From NCBI GenBank assembly GCA_964530225.1, contig CAZHBA010000105.1:1-16799 (forward strand): a stretch of DNA of 16,799 nt, in the 5' to 3' direction. The first letter of the stretch is position 1, and every line of letters starts with the position of its first letter. Below the pieces are notes generated by a model, which was given only the letters and a program-made list of their open reading frames with translations, was not told the origin of the DNA and did not search any database. Below, piece after piece: positions 1-8,143 of the stretch. The position numbers and the translations under genes were made by a program. The DNA comes from CAZHBA01 sp964530225. Lineage in GTDB: Bacteria; Pseudomonadota; Alphaproteobacteria; UBA6615.

Positions 1-1
1 C

Positions 2-2179
2 AATATGAAATTTCATCTCGACGAGATGGTCCAGCGCGACTTCAACTATGCCATTGTCGACGAAGTTGACTCGATCCTGATCGACGAAGCACGCACACCG
101 TTAATCATTTCCGGACCGGTCGAAGATTCGTCGGAAGCCTATCGCCAGGTCGACGTCATCATCCCCAAGCTTGTCGAAGCTGATTACGAGATCGACGAGA
201 AGGCCCGAACCATCTCCATGACCGACGAAGGGATCGAACACGCCGAGCAATTGCTAGCCGAGGCGGGGCTGCTGGAAGCCGGCGTGGGCCTTTACGACAT
301 CAGCAGCGTCAGCACCCTACACCACATTAACCAGGCGCTGCGAGCGCACAAACTGTTCGCCCGTGACACCGACTACATTGTCAAGGACGACCGTGTCGTC
401 ATCATCGACGAGTTTACCGGACGCATGATGGAGGGCCGGCGCTATTCCGACGGTTTGCACCAAGCGCTAGAGGCTAAGGAACACGTTTCGGTCCAGAACG
501 AGAACCAGACGCTGGCATCGATCACCTTCCAGAATTTATTCCGCATATATCCCAAGCTTGCCGGTATGACCGGCACGGCGATGACCGAATCTGGCGAATT
601 CACCGAAATCTACGAGCTCGAAGTCATCGATATTCCGACCCACAAGCCAATGGTGCGGGAAGACAAAAATGACGAGGTCTACCGGACGCTCGGTGAGAAA
701 TATAATGCCATTATCGATCTCATAATCGACTGTCACGAGCGCCAACAGCCGGTACTAGTCGGCACCGTTTCAATCGATAAATCCGAGCAAATCTCGGCAC
801 TTTTGAAAAAAAAGAAGATCCCCCACAACGTCTTGAACGCCCGCTACCACGACCAGGAAGCCGCGATCATCGCTCAGGCCGGCGAGCCCCGCGCGGTGAC
901 CATCGCCACCAACATGGCCGGCCGCGGCACCGACATTCAGCTCGGCGACAATGTGGATATGCGCGTTGCCGAAGAGCTAGCCAAAATTGAAGACCCGGCG
1001 GAACACCAACGCCACCGCGAGGCCATCAAAGCCGAGGTTGCCAAAAAGCGTACGCTGGTGCTCGGCACCGGTGGGTTGCAGATTATCGGTACCGAGCGCC
1101 ACGAGAGCCGGCGCATCGACAACCAGCTACGCGGCCGTTCGGGCCGCCAGGGCGACCCCGGGCGATCCCATTTCTTCCTGTCGTTGGAAGACGATTTGAT
1201 GCGTGTCTTCGGCTCCGAACGCATGGATACGATGCTGCAAAAGCTCGGCCTCGAAGAGGGCGAGGCGATTGTCCATTCGTGGATCGACAAGGCGCTGGAA
1301 AAGGCTCAACAGAAAGTCGAGGCGCGCAACTTCGACATCCGCAAACAGTTACTCCAATACGACGACGTGATGAACGACCAACGCAAGGTCATCTACGAAC
1401 AGCGCAAGGATATGATGCGGGTGGACGACGTGTCGGAAACCGTCGAAGCGATGCGCGACGAGACGCTCGAGAACACGGTCGCCCGCTGCATTCCAGAAAA
1501 AGCCTTCGCCGAGCAATGGGATACAGATCTGTTGCACGAGGAAATCATGAGGCTGTTCGGTATCGACGCACCGATATCCGATTGGGCCAAGGAAGAGGGT
1601 ATCGCCGACGAGGAAATGCTCGACCGGTTACGAAAACTGGTCGATAAAAAAGCAGCGGCGAAAACGGCACAGTTCGGGCCCGAGTTGATGCGCATGGCGA
1701 AAAAAAATCTGCTACTGCAAATCCTCGACCAGTATTGGAAAGATCACCTGCTGAGCCTCGAACATTTGCGCCAAGGAATCGGCCTGCGCGGGCTGGGGCA
1801 GAAAAATCCGCTCAACGAATACAAACGCGAAGCGTTCGAAATGTTCGAGGACATGTTGGCCCGGCTGCGCGAAGGCGTGACGTCGCTGTTGAGCCATATT
1901 GAGATACAGGTGAACGCACCCGAGCCGGTGCCGGAACCCCACGCGCCACAGCAGATGGAAGCCCAGCACGCGGAAGTCAGGCAGTTCGACGAGCCAATGG
2001 AAAACCCGGAGGTCGGCACCGACAGCGAAGTCCTGGCGAAACCGCAACCGATGCGCCATGCCAGCGGCGATCAAATCGATCCCAATGACCCGTCCACATG
2101 GGGTAAAGTTTCGCGTAACGCCGCCTGTCCCTGCGGTACCGGTAAAAAATATAAGCACTGCCACGGCCGTCTCACCTAA
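2..2179 (+). CDS. secA: Preprotein translocase ATPase SecA (5' partial, cut by window edge)
   Basis: SecA is the cytosolic/membrane-associated ATPase that drives unfolded preproteins through SecYEG. The reading frame is already open at the left edge (an AAT codon precedes the first ATG), so that ATG is internal. The DEVD Walker B box lies at residues 19-22 counted from it, while in E. coli SecA it is near 209-212, so about 190 residues including Walker A are missing; the full protein should be ~915 aa. Visible family landmarks are the LIDEARTPLIISGP segment, the MAGRGTDIQL motor-domain motif, GTERHESRRIDNQLRGRSGRQGDPG of the second nucleotide-binding fold (helicase motif VI region), the helical scaffold, and a C-terminal SecB/zinc tail CPCGTGKKYKHCH (CxC-x8-CH). 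The sequence style is alphaproteobacterial. It is intact within the window, ends in TAA, and shows no functional link to the genes downstream. Confidence 0.98.
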   Translation, partial: NMKFHLDEMVQRDFNYAIVDEVDSILIDEARTPLIISGPVEDSSEAYRQVDVIIPKLVEADYEIDEKARTISMTDEGIEHAEQLLAEAGLLEAGVGLYDISSVSTLHHINQALRAHKLFARDTDYIVKDDRVVIIDEFTGRMMEGRRYSDGLHQALEAKEHVSVQNENQTLASITFQNLFRIYPKLAGMTGTAMTESGEFTEIYELEVIDIPTHKPMVREDKNDEVYRTLGEKYNAIIDLIIDCHERQQPVLVGTVSIDKSEQISALLKKKKIPHNVLNARYHDQEAAIIAQAGEPRAVTIATNMAGRGTDIQLGDNVDMRVAEELAKIEDPAEHQRHREAIKAEVAKKRTLVLGTGGLQIIGTERHESRRIDNQLRGRSGRQGDPGRSHFFLSLEDDLMRVFGSERMDTMLQKLGLEEGEAIVHSWIDKALEKAQQKVEARNFDIRKQLLQYDDVMNDQRKVIYEQRKDMMRVDDVSETVEAMRDETLENTVARCIPEKAFAEQWDTDLLHEEIMRLFGIDAPISDWAKEEGIADEEMLDRLRKLVDKKAAAKTAQFGPELMRMAKKNLLLQILDQYWKDHLLSLEHLRQGIGLRGLGQKNPLNEYKREAFEMFEDMLARLREGVTSLLSHIEIQVNAPEPVPEPHAPQQMEAQHAEVRQFDEPMENPEVGTDSEVLAKPQPMRHASGDQIDPNDPSTWGKVSRNAACPCGTGKKYKHCHGRLT

Positions 2180-2182
2180 GTG

Positions 2183-2203
2183 CCTGGTAAAATAACAACC
2201 AGG
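2183..2203 (+). other. Small inverted repeat after secA
   Basis: CCTGGT (2183-2188) and ACCAGG (2198-2203) form a perfect 6-bp inverted repeat around a 9-nt A-rich loop, starting 4 nt after the secA stop. No T-tract follows, so it is not a typical intrinsic terminator. The right arm overlaps the purine-rich AGGGGAG (2201-2207) that would be the ribosome-binding site of the decayed gene starting at 2214. Whether it acts as a weak secA 3' end or once masked that site is inference. Confidence 0.3.
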
Positions 2204-2213
2204 GGAGCCGGTG

Positions 2214-3105
2214 ATGGAGTTCGGCGTTTTCGATCATCTCGACCAACGGCGCGGCACCATCGCCCAGCGTCTTTCTGGCTGCCGTCGCCAAACGCACAAC
2301 GCGCCTGCGTTTTGGGCCCGTGGTCTATTGTCTGCCGCTGTACGACCCGCTACGCTTGATTGAGGGAATCTGCATGCTCGACCAGCTCAGTGGCGGGCGC
2401 TTCGAGTTTGGCGTCGGGCGCGGTATCTCGCCGTTCGAGGTCGCCTATTTTGGCGTCGACCCTAAAGCCAGCCAGGTAATTTACATGGAGGCGTTCGAGG
2501 TCTTGGTCAAAGGTCTGACCAACGCCGAGTTGAGCCATAGCGGCAACCATTTTTTCTACGATGCAGTGCCGATGACATTGTCCTCAAAGCAGAAGCCACA
2601 TCCGCTTATTTGGTGCGGCGTCGCAGCCCTGCACGGCGCCATATAGCCAGCCGAGAACGGTATCAACATCATCTCCAACGCCCCCTGCGCCATCGCCCGT
2701 GAGGCGACCGACCACTACCGCGCCGCCTGGTAGGCCATGAATAGTAGCGAGGTGGCTATGCCCAAAATGGGTGTGGCCCGCCATATCTACATTGCCGAGA
2801 CCGACGCCGAGGCCGAGGTCATCGCCCGGCGCGCCTACACCGTGTGGTACGAGAGTTTCGTCAAACTGTGGCACCAATTCGACAGCCAGCCCACCGCCTA
2901 TTCGCCCAGCTTCGACGAGGTGCGCAAAAAGGATGCCGTCATCTGCGGCTCACCTGAAACCGTGGCAGCGGAAATCACCTGCCAGATTGAGGTGGCGGGA
3001 CTCAATTACTTCGTCTGCCGGTTCGCCTATGGTAATTTGAGCTACGCCGAATCGGCACACTCGCTGGCGTTATTCAGCGATGCGGTGGCGCCCAAATTCG
3101 CTTAG
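2214..3105 (+). pseudogene. Decayed LLM-class flavin-dependent monooxygenase (bacterial luciferase-like)
   Basis: The intact ancestor would be an F420- or FMN-dependent luciferase-like oxidoreductase of ~335 aa. The start is clear: AGGGGAG, 6-nt spacer, ATG 2214, encoding MEFGVFDHLDQRRG, a typical N-terminus. Homology then jumps straight to SVFLAAVAKRTTRLRFGPVV in another frame (from 2266), so roughly 35-40 expected residues (the part normally carrying the AEHH-like motif) are deleted and the frame is shifted. The core PLYDPLRLIEGICMLDQLSGGR and GVGRGISPFEVAYFG follows. An in-frame TAG at 2644-2646 interrupts before PAENGINIISNAPCA, and a second TAG lies at 2731-2733 just before the PKMGVARHIYIAETDAEAE segment. 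Homology then runs to the terminal TAG at 3103-3105. Three independent lesions make this a pseudogene. It is convergent with the molybdenum hydroxylase gene at 3136. Confidence 0.9.
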
Positions 3106-3124
3106 AGATTTTTAGAGATCTCTA
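3103..3124. other. Palindrome between convergent genes
   Basis: TAGAGATCTCTA (3113-3124) is a perfect 12-bp palindrome, and TAGAGAT also occurs at 3103-3109, overlapping the pseudogene stop. TAGAGA at 3103-3108 could pair with TCTCTA at 3119-3124, giving a short AT-rich hairpin in the 30-nt gap between convergent genes. It may serve as a weak bidirectional 3' end, but the stem is too AT-rich for confidence. Confidence 0.25.
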
Positions 3125-3135
3125 CAGGCTGAAGC

Positions 3136-5376
3136 TCACTCTGCCGCGTTCAGCACCTCCAACACCCGCGGAGGCGACATTGGCAGACTGTAAAAGCGTT
3201 TGCCAAGCGCGTCGTAAACGGCGTTCCTGATCGCTCCCAACGCCGGCACAAGCGGCACTTCGCCGACACCGCGCACGCCTTGCGGATGCAACGGATTCGG
3301 GATTTCAATCATCACCGTGTCCAGCATTGGTAGGTCCGAGCAGATGGGCATGCGATAATCGAGAAAGCCTGGATTATCCACCTGGCCATCCTTGTTGTAG
3401 ACATATTCCTCGTTGAGCGCCCAGCCGATGCCCTGAGCAACAGCGCCCTGCATCTGACCCTCCACATAGCCCGGGTGCACCGCCCGGCCGACATCCTGGA
3501 AGCACGTGTAGCGCAGCACCCGGACGATGCCGAGTTCGACATCCACCTCGACATCACAAATATGCGTGGCAAAACCACTCGCGGCGCCCGTAGTATTGAG
3601 CTGCGAGCCGGCACCGATCGGTCCACCGGACTGGTTGGCCTTGACGGCCAATTCAGCCAACGTTAACGGCTCGAACTTGCCGGCATTGTCGCCGGCCGGA
3701 CGTGCCTCGCCTTCCTCCCAGGTAACCGCGTCGAGATCAATGTCCCAGATCTTGGCGGCGAGCCCGCACAAGGTCTTGATGACTTTTTGCGTCGATTCGG
3801 TCACCACTATGGCCGAAGAGAACAGCACGCGGCTACCGCCGGTCAGGTTGCTGAAGCCGATAGTGGCGGTATCGCCGATCAAAACTGACACCCGGCGGTA
3901 GTCGATACCCAGCAACTCGGCCGTGATATTGGCAATCGACGCGCGCGAGCCGCCGATATCCGGATGGCCGGTGGTCACGACCGCATTGCCGTCCTCGGTG
4001 ATGTTGACCTGGGCGCTGGATTCACCGCCGGCGTTGAACCAAAAGCCGCTGGCAACGCCCCGGCCCTGACGCTTGCCGAGTGGTGCCCTGTAGTGCGGAT
4101 GGGCAAGAGCGGCCTTGAGCGTCTCGGCGTAGCCCATAACCGGATAGACCGGACCGTGTGCCGCCTTAGTACCCTCTTTCGCCGCATTCTTCAGCCGCAG
4201 CTCCAGCGGGTCTATTTTCAGTGCCTCCGCCACTTCGTCGAGCACGCACTCCACCGCATAAGCGCCGATCGGCGCGCCCGGCCCCCGGTAGGCGGCGACC
4301 TTGGAGCGGTTGCAGACGACGTCGTAGCCCAGTGAGTGCACATTGGGGATGTCGTAGGGCGCGAAGGAGCAGCCGGCGGCGCCGCGGATCGGCGAGCCGG
4401 GCAGGCCGCCCGCCTGCAGATAATACGTGCCTTGCGCAGCGACGATGTTACCGTCCTTGGTGGCGCCGACCTTGACCGTACTCATGGAGCCCGATGTCGG
4501 GCCCGACGCCCGGAACACCTCTTCGCGGGTCATCACCATCTTCACCGGACGGCCGGATTTCTTGGACAGCATGGTCGCTACCGGCTCCAAATAGATGATA
4601 GTCTTACCGCCGAAGCCGCCGCCAATTTCAGCCGGAATAGCACGGATGTCGCTCTGCGGTATATCGGTCAGCAAGGCCGTCATGGCGCGCACCATGAACT
4701 GACCTTGACTGGAGCTCCAGATTGTCGCCTTACCATCGGCCGCAACGCTGGCTAGACAGGCGTGCGGCTCGATATAGCCCTGATGGACCGGGCGGGTGTT
4801 GAAGCTGCGCTCGACGGTCACGTCTGCCTGGGCGAAGCCCGCCTCGATATCGCCAAGCTCGTGCTTGAGCGTGCCAGCAATGTTTGACGGCTTGCCATCG
4901 AATTCGATGAAGTCATGCAGAATCGGCGCATCGGGCTTGATAGCGTCTTCGATCTCGATGACCCAAGGCAACACCTCATAATCGACTTCAATCAATTTGC
5001 ACGCTGCCGCCGCTATGGTTTCTGTCGTGGCAGCGACGGCGGCAACAGGATGGCCGTGGAATAGGACCTTTTCGCGCGCCATGACGTTGCGGCACATCCA
5101 GCGCATGTCCTGGATGCCAAGCGGGACGGGCGTGTCGAGTGGAAAATCCACGATGTCGCTGGCCGTCACCACGGCCTTGACGCCCGGAAGGGCTTCCGCC
5201 TTCGTGGTGTCAATCGACCGGATGCGGGCATGCGGATGCGGGCTACGCAGTACTTTGCCCCAGATCATGCCCGGCATGTTGGCGTCAGCGGCAAAGGCGG
5301 CGTTCCCGGTAACCTTATCGGCACCATCGGGACGAATCGTGCGTTGACCGATCCACTTGTTACTTATTTCGTTCAT
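3136..5376 (-). CDS. Xanthine-oxidase-family molybdenum hydroxylase, molybdopterin-binding large subunit
   Basis: A 746-aa protein with the two-part architecture of xanthine dehydrogenase/aldehyde oxidase large subunits: an a/b hammerhead domain (about residues 18-135) followed by the Mo-cofactor-binding domain. Landmarks are RPVHQGYIEPHA (195-206), the glycine-rich IGGGFGGK (251-258), AYRGPGAPIGAYAVE (362-376), QGIGWALNEE, and GVGEVPLVP near the end, whose E706 matches the conserved catalytic base of the family. The AYRGPGAP segment lacks the AYRCSFR active-site loop of aerobic CO dehydrogenase, so coxL is not the right name. Such subunits hydroxylate heterocycles, aldehydes or aromatic acids (or, as in 4-hydroxybenzoyl-CoA reductase, work reductively), passing electrons through a 2Fe-2S and an FAD subunit. 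Neither partner is encoded in this window. The start is supported by GGAGAGGG (5381-5388 on the complement), 4 nt before ATG. Substrate unknown. Confidence 0.93.
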   Translation of the reverse strand: MNEISNKWIGQRTIRPDGADKVTGNAAFAADANMPGMIWGKVLRSPHPHARIRSIDTTKAEALPGVKAVVTASDIVDFPLDTPVPLGIQDMRWMCRNVMAREKVLFHGHPVAAVAATTETIAAAACKLIEVDYEVLPWVIEIEDAIKPDAPILHDFIEFDGKPSNIAGTLKHELGDIEAGFAQADVTVERSFNTRPVHQGYIEPHACLASVAADGKATIWSSSQGQFMVRAMTALLTDIPQSDIRAIPAEIGGGFGGKTIIYLEPVATMLSKKSGRPVKMVMTREEVFRASGPTSGSMSTVKVGATKDGNIVAAQGTYYLQAGGLPGSPIRGAAGCSFAPYDIPNVHSLGYDVVCNRSKVAAYRGPGAPIGAYAVECVLDEVAEALKIDPLELRLKNAAKEGTKAAHGPVYPVMGYAETLKAALAHPHYRAPLGKRQGRGVASGFWFNAGGESSAQVNITEDGNAVVTTGHPDIGGSRASIANITAELLGIDYRRVSVLIGDTATIGFSNLTGGSRVLFSSAIVVTESTQKVIKTLCGLAAKIWDIDLDAVTWEEGEARPAGDNAGKFEPLTLAELAVKANQSGGPIGAGSQLNTTGAASGFATHICDVEVDVELGIVRVLRYTCFQDVGRAVHPGYVEGQMQGAVAQGIGWALNEEYVYNKDGQVDNPGFLDYRMPICSDLPMLDTVMIEIPNPLHPQGVRGVGEVPLVPALGAIRNAVYDALGKRFYSLPMSPPRVLEVLNAAE

Positions 5377-5692
5377 TGTGCCCTCTCCAACATGTCCATC
5401 GCCATTTTAGCATCTCACGTAGGGTTTTGTCATAGCCTGTGCAGCGAAATTTTGTCGGTCGGTTCGCCTTAGACCGATACCACCGGCGTGCTTGGCACCA
5501 CTGACGCGCACCGGTATCATGCCCCTATTGCGGTCGAACGGTCGGCCGCATGTCAGTTCCAAAATCTCTGCGCGACACCTGGTAGACAGTTCCAGCCAAG
5601 CCGGGCGAAATGACAGAGAACCGGGAAGAAGAGATGAACGCCGGCACGTACTACGCCGGCGACTGGGCTCCCAAAGGAAGATCGAAACTATC
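5377..5692. other. Divergent intergenic region between molybdenum hydroxylase and acyl-CoA dehydrogenase
   Basis: This 316-nt gap separates divergent genes. It holds the leftward promoter at 5404-5433 and the acyl-CoA dehydrogenase ribosome-binding site AAGGAAG (5674-5680). The acyl-CoA dehydrogenase frame stays open back to an ATG at 5492, but the extra 67 residues look nothing like that family. A second frame has an ATG at 5634 preceded by GGGAAGAAGAG, would encode MNAGTYYAGDWAPKG..., and runs out of frame into the dehydrogenase gene to 5855; I cannot identify it. Two GCCGGC palindromes flank it at about 5640-5661. No recognisable gene remnant was found. Confidence 0.5.
5404..5433 (-). promoter_or_regulatory. 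Sigma70-like promoter for the molybdenum hydroxylase gene
   Basis: On the complementary strand, ATGACA (5428-5433, 5/6 match to TTGACA) is separated by 18 nt from TAAAAT (5404-5409, 5/6 match to TATAAT). Transcription would begin near 5397, giving a ~20-nt leader containing the GGAGAGGG ribosome-binding site and the ATG at 5376. Match quality, spacing and position all agree; the site is predicted by eye only. Confidence 0.6.
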
Positions 5693-6838
5693 ATGGATTT
5701 CTCGTTCACCCAGGATCAGGAGGACTTGCGCCGCCACGCACGCAATCTCCTCGAGACTGTCTGCCCACCCGACTATGTCGAACGTTGCGACCGCGAAAGG
5801 CGCCCGCCGCGCGAGGCCTTCGACAAGCTTGCCGAGAAGGGCTGGCTCGGGCTGATTATTCCAACAGAGTATGGTGGCGCCGGTGGCTCGGCTGTCGACC
5901 TAGCTATCCTGCTCGAGGAAATCGGCCGCCAGTCAGAAGAACTCGCCATGTGGGTATTCCGCACCATGACCTATGGCGGCTACGCGATCGTGGCGCACGG
6001 CACCGAGGAGCAGAAACAGCGGTTCCTGCCGAAGATCGCCAAGGGCGAGCTGAGCTATTGCTTCGGCCTGACCGAACCGGAGTCGGGTTCGGACGCCGCA
6101 GCGCTAACGACCCGAGCCGAGGCGACCGGCAACAGTACCTTCGTCATCAACGGCCAGAAGGTCTTCACCTCCGGCATGGACATTTCCGACTATTGCCTGC
6201 TCGTCACGCGCACTTCCAAACAAGAGCGCAAGCAGCAGGGCATCACCATGTTCCATGTGGATACCAAGCTGCCGGGGGTCGAGGTGCGTAAGATCGACAC
6301 GATGGGCCACCGCGCCATCGGCACCACACAGGTCTTCTACAACGATGTGGAAGTGTCCGCCGACATGGTGATCGGCGAGGTCGATGATGGCTGGGCGTCG
6401 GTCGATGCGTGCCTGTGGTACGAGCGACTATGCCTGTCGGCGGCGCGTACCGGCACGGCGCAGGCGGTGTTCGAACTGGCGCTAAATTATGCCAAGACCC
6501 GCGAGCAGTTCGGCCGCCCGATCGGTAAATTCCAAGCGATAAGCCACAAGCTCGCCGATATGAATATGATGCTTGAGATTTCGCGGCTGCTATTCTACCG
6601 CTTCGCCTGGGCGATGGACGAAGGCGAGCCGACCCGCCACGACGCGGCAATCCTCAAGCTTTACACCAGCGAGGCCTACAAGGCGGTGTCGGACATGGGT
6701 CTGCAGATCTTCGGCGGCTATGGCTACTGCATGGAGTACCCCATGCAGCGGTTCTACCGCGACGCGCGCCTGGCGGTGATCGGCGCCGGCTCGTCCGAAA
6801 TCCAGCGCAACATCATCGCCCGCAGCCTGGGGCTCTAA
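5693..6838 (+). CDS. Acyl-CoA dehydrogenase (FAD-dependent)
   Basis: A 381-aa flavoprotein predicted to introduce an alpha,beta double bond into an acyl-CoA. It has the helical N-terminal domain (about 1-118), the beta domain with family signature GLTEPESGSDAAA (125-137), and the C-terminal helical domain with REQFGRPIGKFQ (270-281), QIFGGYGY (338-345) and IGAGSSEIQRN (363-373). The position of the medium-chain enzyme's catalytic Glu (YEGTS) is A365. Instead E244 in LWYERLCL aligns with the helix-G Glu that is the base in isovaleryl-CoA and long-chain dehydrogenases, which also carry IGAGTSE at the end. It is therefore probably active and of that branch. The start at 5693 is chosen because MDFSFTQDQEDLRRHARNL is a normal N-terminus; AAGGAAG lies 12 nt upstream. 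The CoA-transferase gene follows after 4 nt, so the acyl-CoA is probably made by its partner. Substrate chain unknown. Confidence 0.95.
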   Translation: MDFSFTQDQEDLRRHARNLLETVCPPDYVERCDRERRPPREAFDKLAEKGWLGLIIPTEYGGAGGSAVDLAILLEEIGRQSEELAMWVFRTMTYGGYAIVAHGTEEQKQRFLPKIAKGELSYCFGLTEPESGSDAAALTTRAEATGNSTFVINGQKVFTSGMDISDYCLLVTRTSKQERKQQGITMFHVDTKLPGVEVRKIDTMGHRAIGTTQVFYNDVEVSADMVIGEVDDGWASVDACLWYERLCLSAARTGTAQAVFELALNYAKTREQFGRPIGKFQAISHKLADMNMMLEISRLLFYRFAWAMDEGEPTRHDAAILKLYTSEAYKAVSDMGLQIFGGYGYCMEYPMQRFYRDARLAVIGAGSSEIQRNIIARSLGL

Positions 6839-6842
6839 AACC

Positions 6843-8033
6843 ATGGGATTTCCGCTCGAAGGCGTGCGCATCCTCGAGCTTGGCCAGATTATCGCTGGTA
6901 CTTATGGCGGCCTGGTGCTGTCCGACCTCGGCGCCGAGGTAATCAAGATTGAGACCCCGGAGGGCGACCTCGGCCGCATTCCCTCGGTTGGACCCTACAA
7001 GGGCCAGAGCGCGCTGTTCCTGACGCTTAACCGCAACAAGCAGAGCATCGCCATTAACCTGAAGACCGAGGAAGGCCTGCAGGTCTTCTACGATCTGGTG
7101 GCGACCTCGGACGTGGTGATCGACAATTTCCGTCCAGGCGTTCTCGAGCGACTGAAGATCGACTTTGAGACCTTGAAGGCGATCAAGCCAGATATCATCC
7201 AGTGCTCGGTAACCGGCTTCGGCGCGACAGGGGAGTATAAAGACGCCCCGGCGCTCGACATCATCATCCAAGCGTATGCCGGCTACATGGCGGTCACCGG
7301 CGAGCCGGGCCGCCCGCCGGTGCGCACCGGCATCCCGATCGCCGATCTGTGCGGCGGTATTTTCTCGTCGAAAGCGATCCTAGCCGCCCTATTTGACCGC
7401 GAGCGTTCCGGCGAAGGCCGCTACATCGAGCTATCCATGTTCGACGGCATGCTGAGCCTGCTCATCTATATGGGCACCATGTGGCTGAGTAAGGGAGAGC
7501 TGGCCGAGCCGCCGGGGTCGGGGCACATGTATTCGGTTCCCTGGCAAGCCTTCGAATGCGCCGACGGCTATATCGTCGTTGCGACGCGTCAGGAAGTATT
7601 CTGGACGCGCCTGTGCGAGGCGCTCGAGGCGCCAGAGCTAGAGGCCGATCCGCGCTTCGCAAAGAATCCCGACCGGGTCGCCAACCGCGAGAAGCTGGTA
7701 CCGATCCTCGAGGGCATCTTCGTTGGACGAACGGTCGGCGAGTGGTTGGAGAGATTCCGCGCCGGCGACATTCCGGCCGCGCCAGTCAACAACCTTGACG
7801 GCGTCTTCGCCGAACCGCCAATCGCCGACCGCAATATGATCGTCGAGTACGACCACCCGCAAGTTGGCAAGGTCCGCCTGCCGGGTAACCCGATCAAGAT
7901 GACCGGGATGGAGGGTACGATCTCCGAGCCTGCGCCTATGCTCGGCGAGCACACTGACAAGGTGTTGACGGACTTGCTCGAACTCGACGCCACGGCGATC
8001 GCGGCGCTACGCGCCGCCGGTGCGGTCAAATAA
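6843..8033 (+). CDS. Class III (CaiB/BaiF family) CoA-transferase
   Basis: A 396-aa protein of the formyl-CoA/carnitine CoA-transferase superfamily, which moves CoA between carboxylic acids through an enzyme-bound aspartyl-CoA intermediate and works as an interlocked homodimer in the cytosol. Typical segments are LEGVRILELGQIIAGTYGG at the N-terminus, LSDLGAEVIKIE, VVIDNFRPGVLERL, CSVTGFGATGEY, and RTGIPIADLCGG, where D168 is the expected nucleophile. C-terminal PVNNLDGVFAEP and the final MLGEHTDKVL segment are also standard. It lies 4 nt after the acyl-CoA dehydrogenase stop with little Shine-Dalgarno sequence, implying translational coupling. The pair resembles carnitine- or bile-acid-type modules in which an acid is CoA-activated by exchange and then dehydrogenated. 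The actual substrate cannot be told from sequence. Confidence 0.95.
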   Translation: MGFPLEGVRILELGQIIAGTYGGLVLSDLGAEVIKIETPEGDLGRIPSVGPYKGQSALFLTLNRNKQSIAINLKTEEGLQVFYDLVATSDVVIDNFRPGVLERLKIDFETLKAIKPDIIQCSVTGFGATGEYKDAPALDIIIQAYAGYMAVTGEPGRPPVRTGIPIADLCGGIFSSKAILAALFDRERSGEGRYIELSMFDGMLSLLIYMGTMWLSKGELAEPPGSGHMYSVPWQAFECADGYIVVATRQEVFWTRLCEALEAPELEADPRFAKNPDRVANREKLVPILEGIFVGRTVGEWLERFRAGDIPAAPVNNLDGVFAEPPIADRNMIVEYDHPQVGKVRLPGNPIKMTGMEGTISEPAPMLGEHTDKVLTDLLELDATAIAALRAAGAVK

Positions 8034-8078
8034 ACCAAGCTCGCGAGGTGCGATATAGGAAGTGTGGTGGAAGGAATA

Positions 8079-8115
8079 GAAAGTCGGCGGTTCATTCGGG
8101 CTGCCGTTTCTTTTT
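8079..8115 (+). terminator. Probable intrinsic terminator after the CoA-transferase gene
   Basis: GAAA (8079-8082), a 2-nt GT bulge and CGGC (8085-8088) can pair with GCCG (8103-8106) and TTTC (8107-8110) across a 14-nt loop. The stem is followed at once by TTTTT (8111-8115). The position, 45 nt beyond the stop codon, fits the end of the two-gene acyl-CoA operon. The bulge and long loop make it a moderate candidate. If real, the permease gene at 8144 needs its own promoter or relies on readthrough, as only 28 nt remain. Confidence 0.45.
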
Positions 8116-8143
8116 CACGCATCATCGGTGGTAGGATTTCACC

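Noticed and set aside
804..814. A8 run in secA (another near 1696-1704) as a programmed slippage site
   Set aside because: The frame and SecA homology continue without interruption through both runs, and neither is followed by an obvious alternative product.
2214..3105. TAG readthrough or amber recoding in the luciferase-like gene
   Set aside because: Both internal stops are TAG, but the same gene also has a deletion and frameshift, and TAG is the normal terminal stop of other intact genes here (permease, AOR, molybdopterin oxidoreductase, alpha/beta hydrolase).
3136..5376. Calling the molybdenum hydroxylase a CO dehydrogenase large subunit (coxL)
   Set aside because: The AYRCSFR active-site loop of form I CO dehydrogenase is absent; the segment reads AYRGPGAP.
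5492..5692. 67-residue N-terminal extension of the acyl-CoA dehydrogenase
   Set aside because: The extension has no family similarity, while M at 5693 gives a standard N-terminus with a ribosome-binding site upstream.
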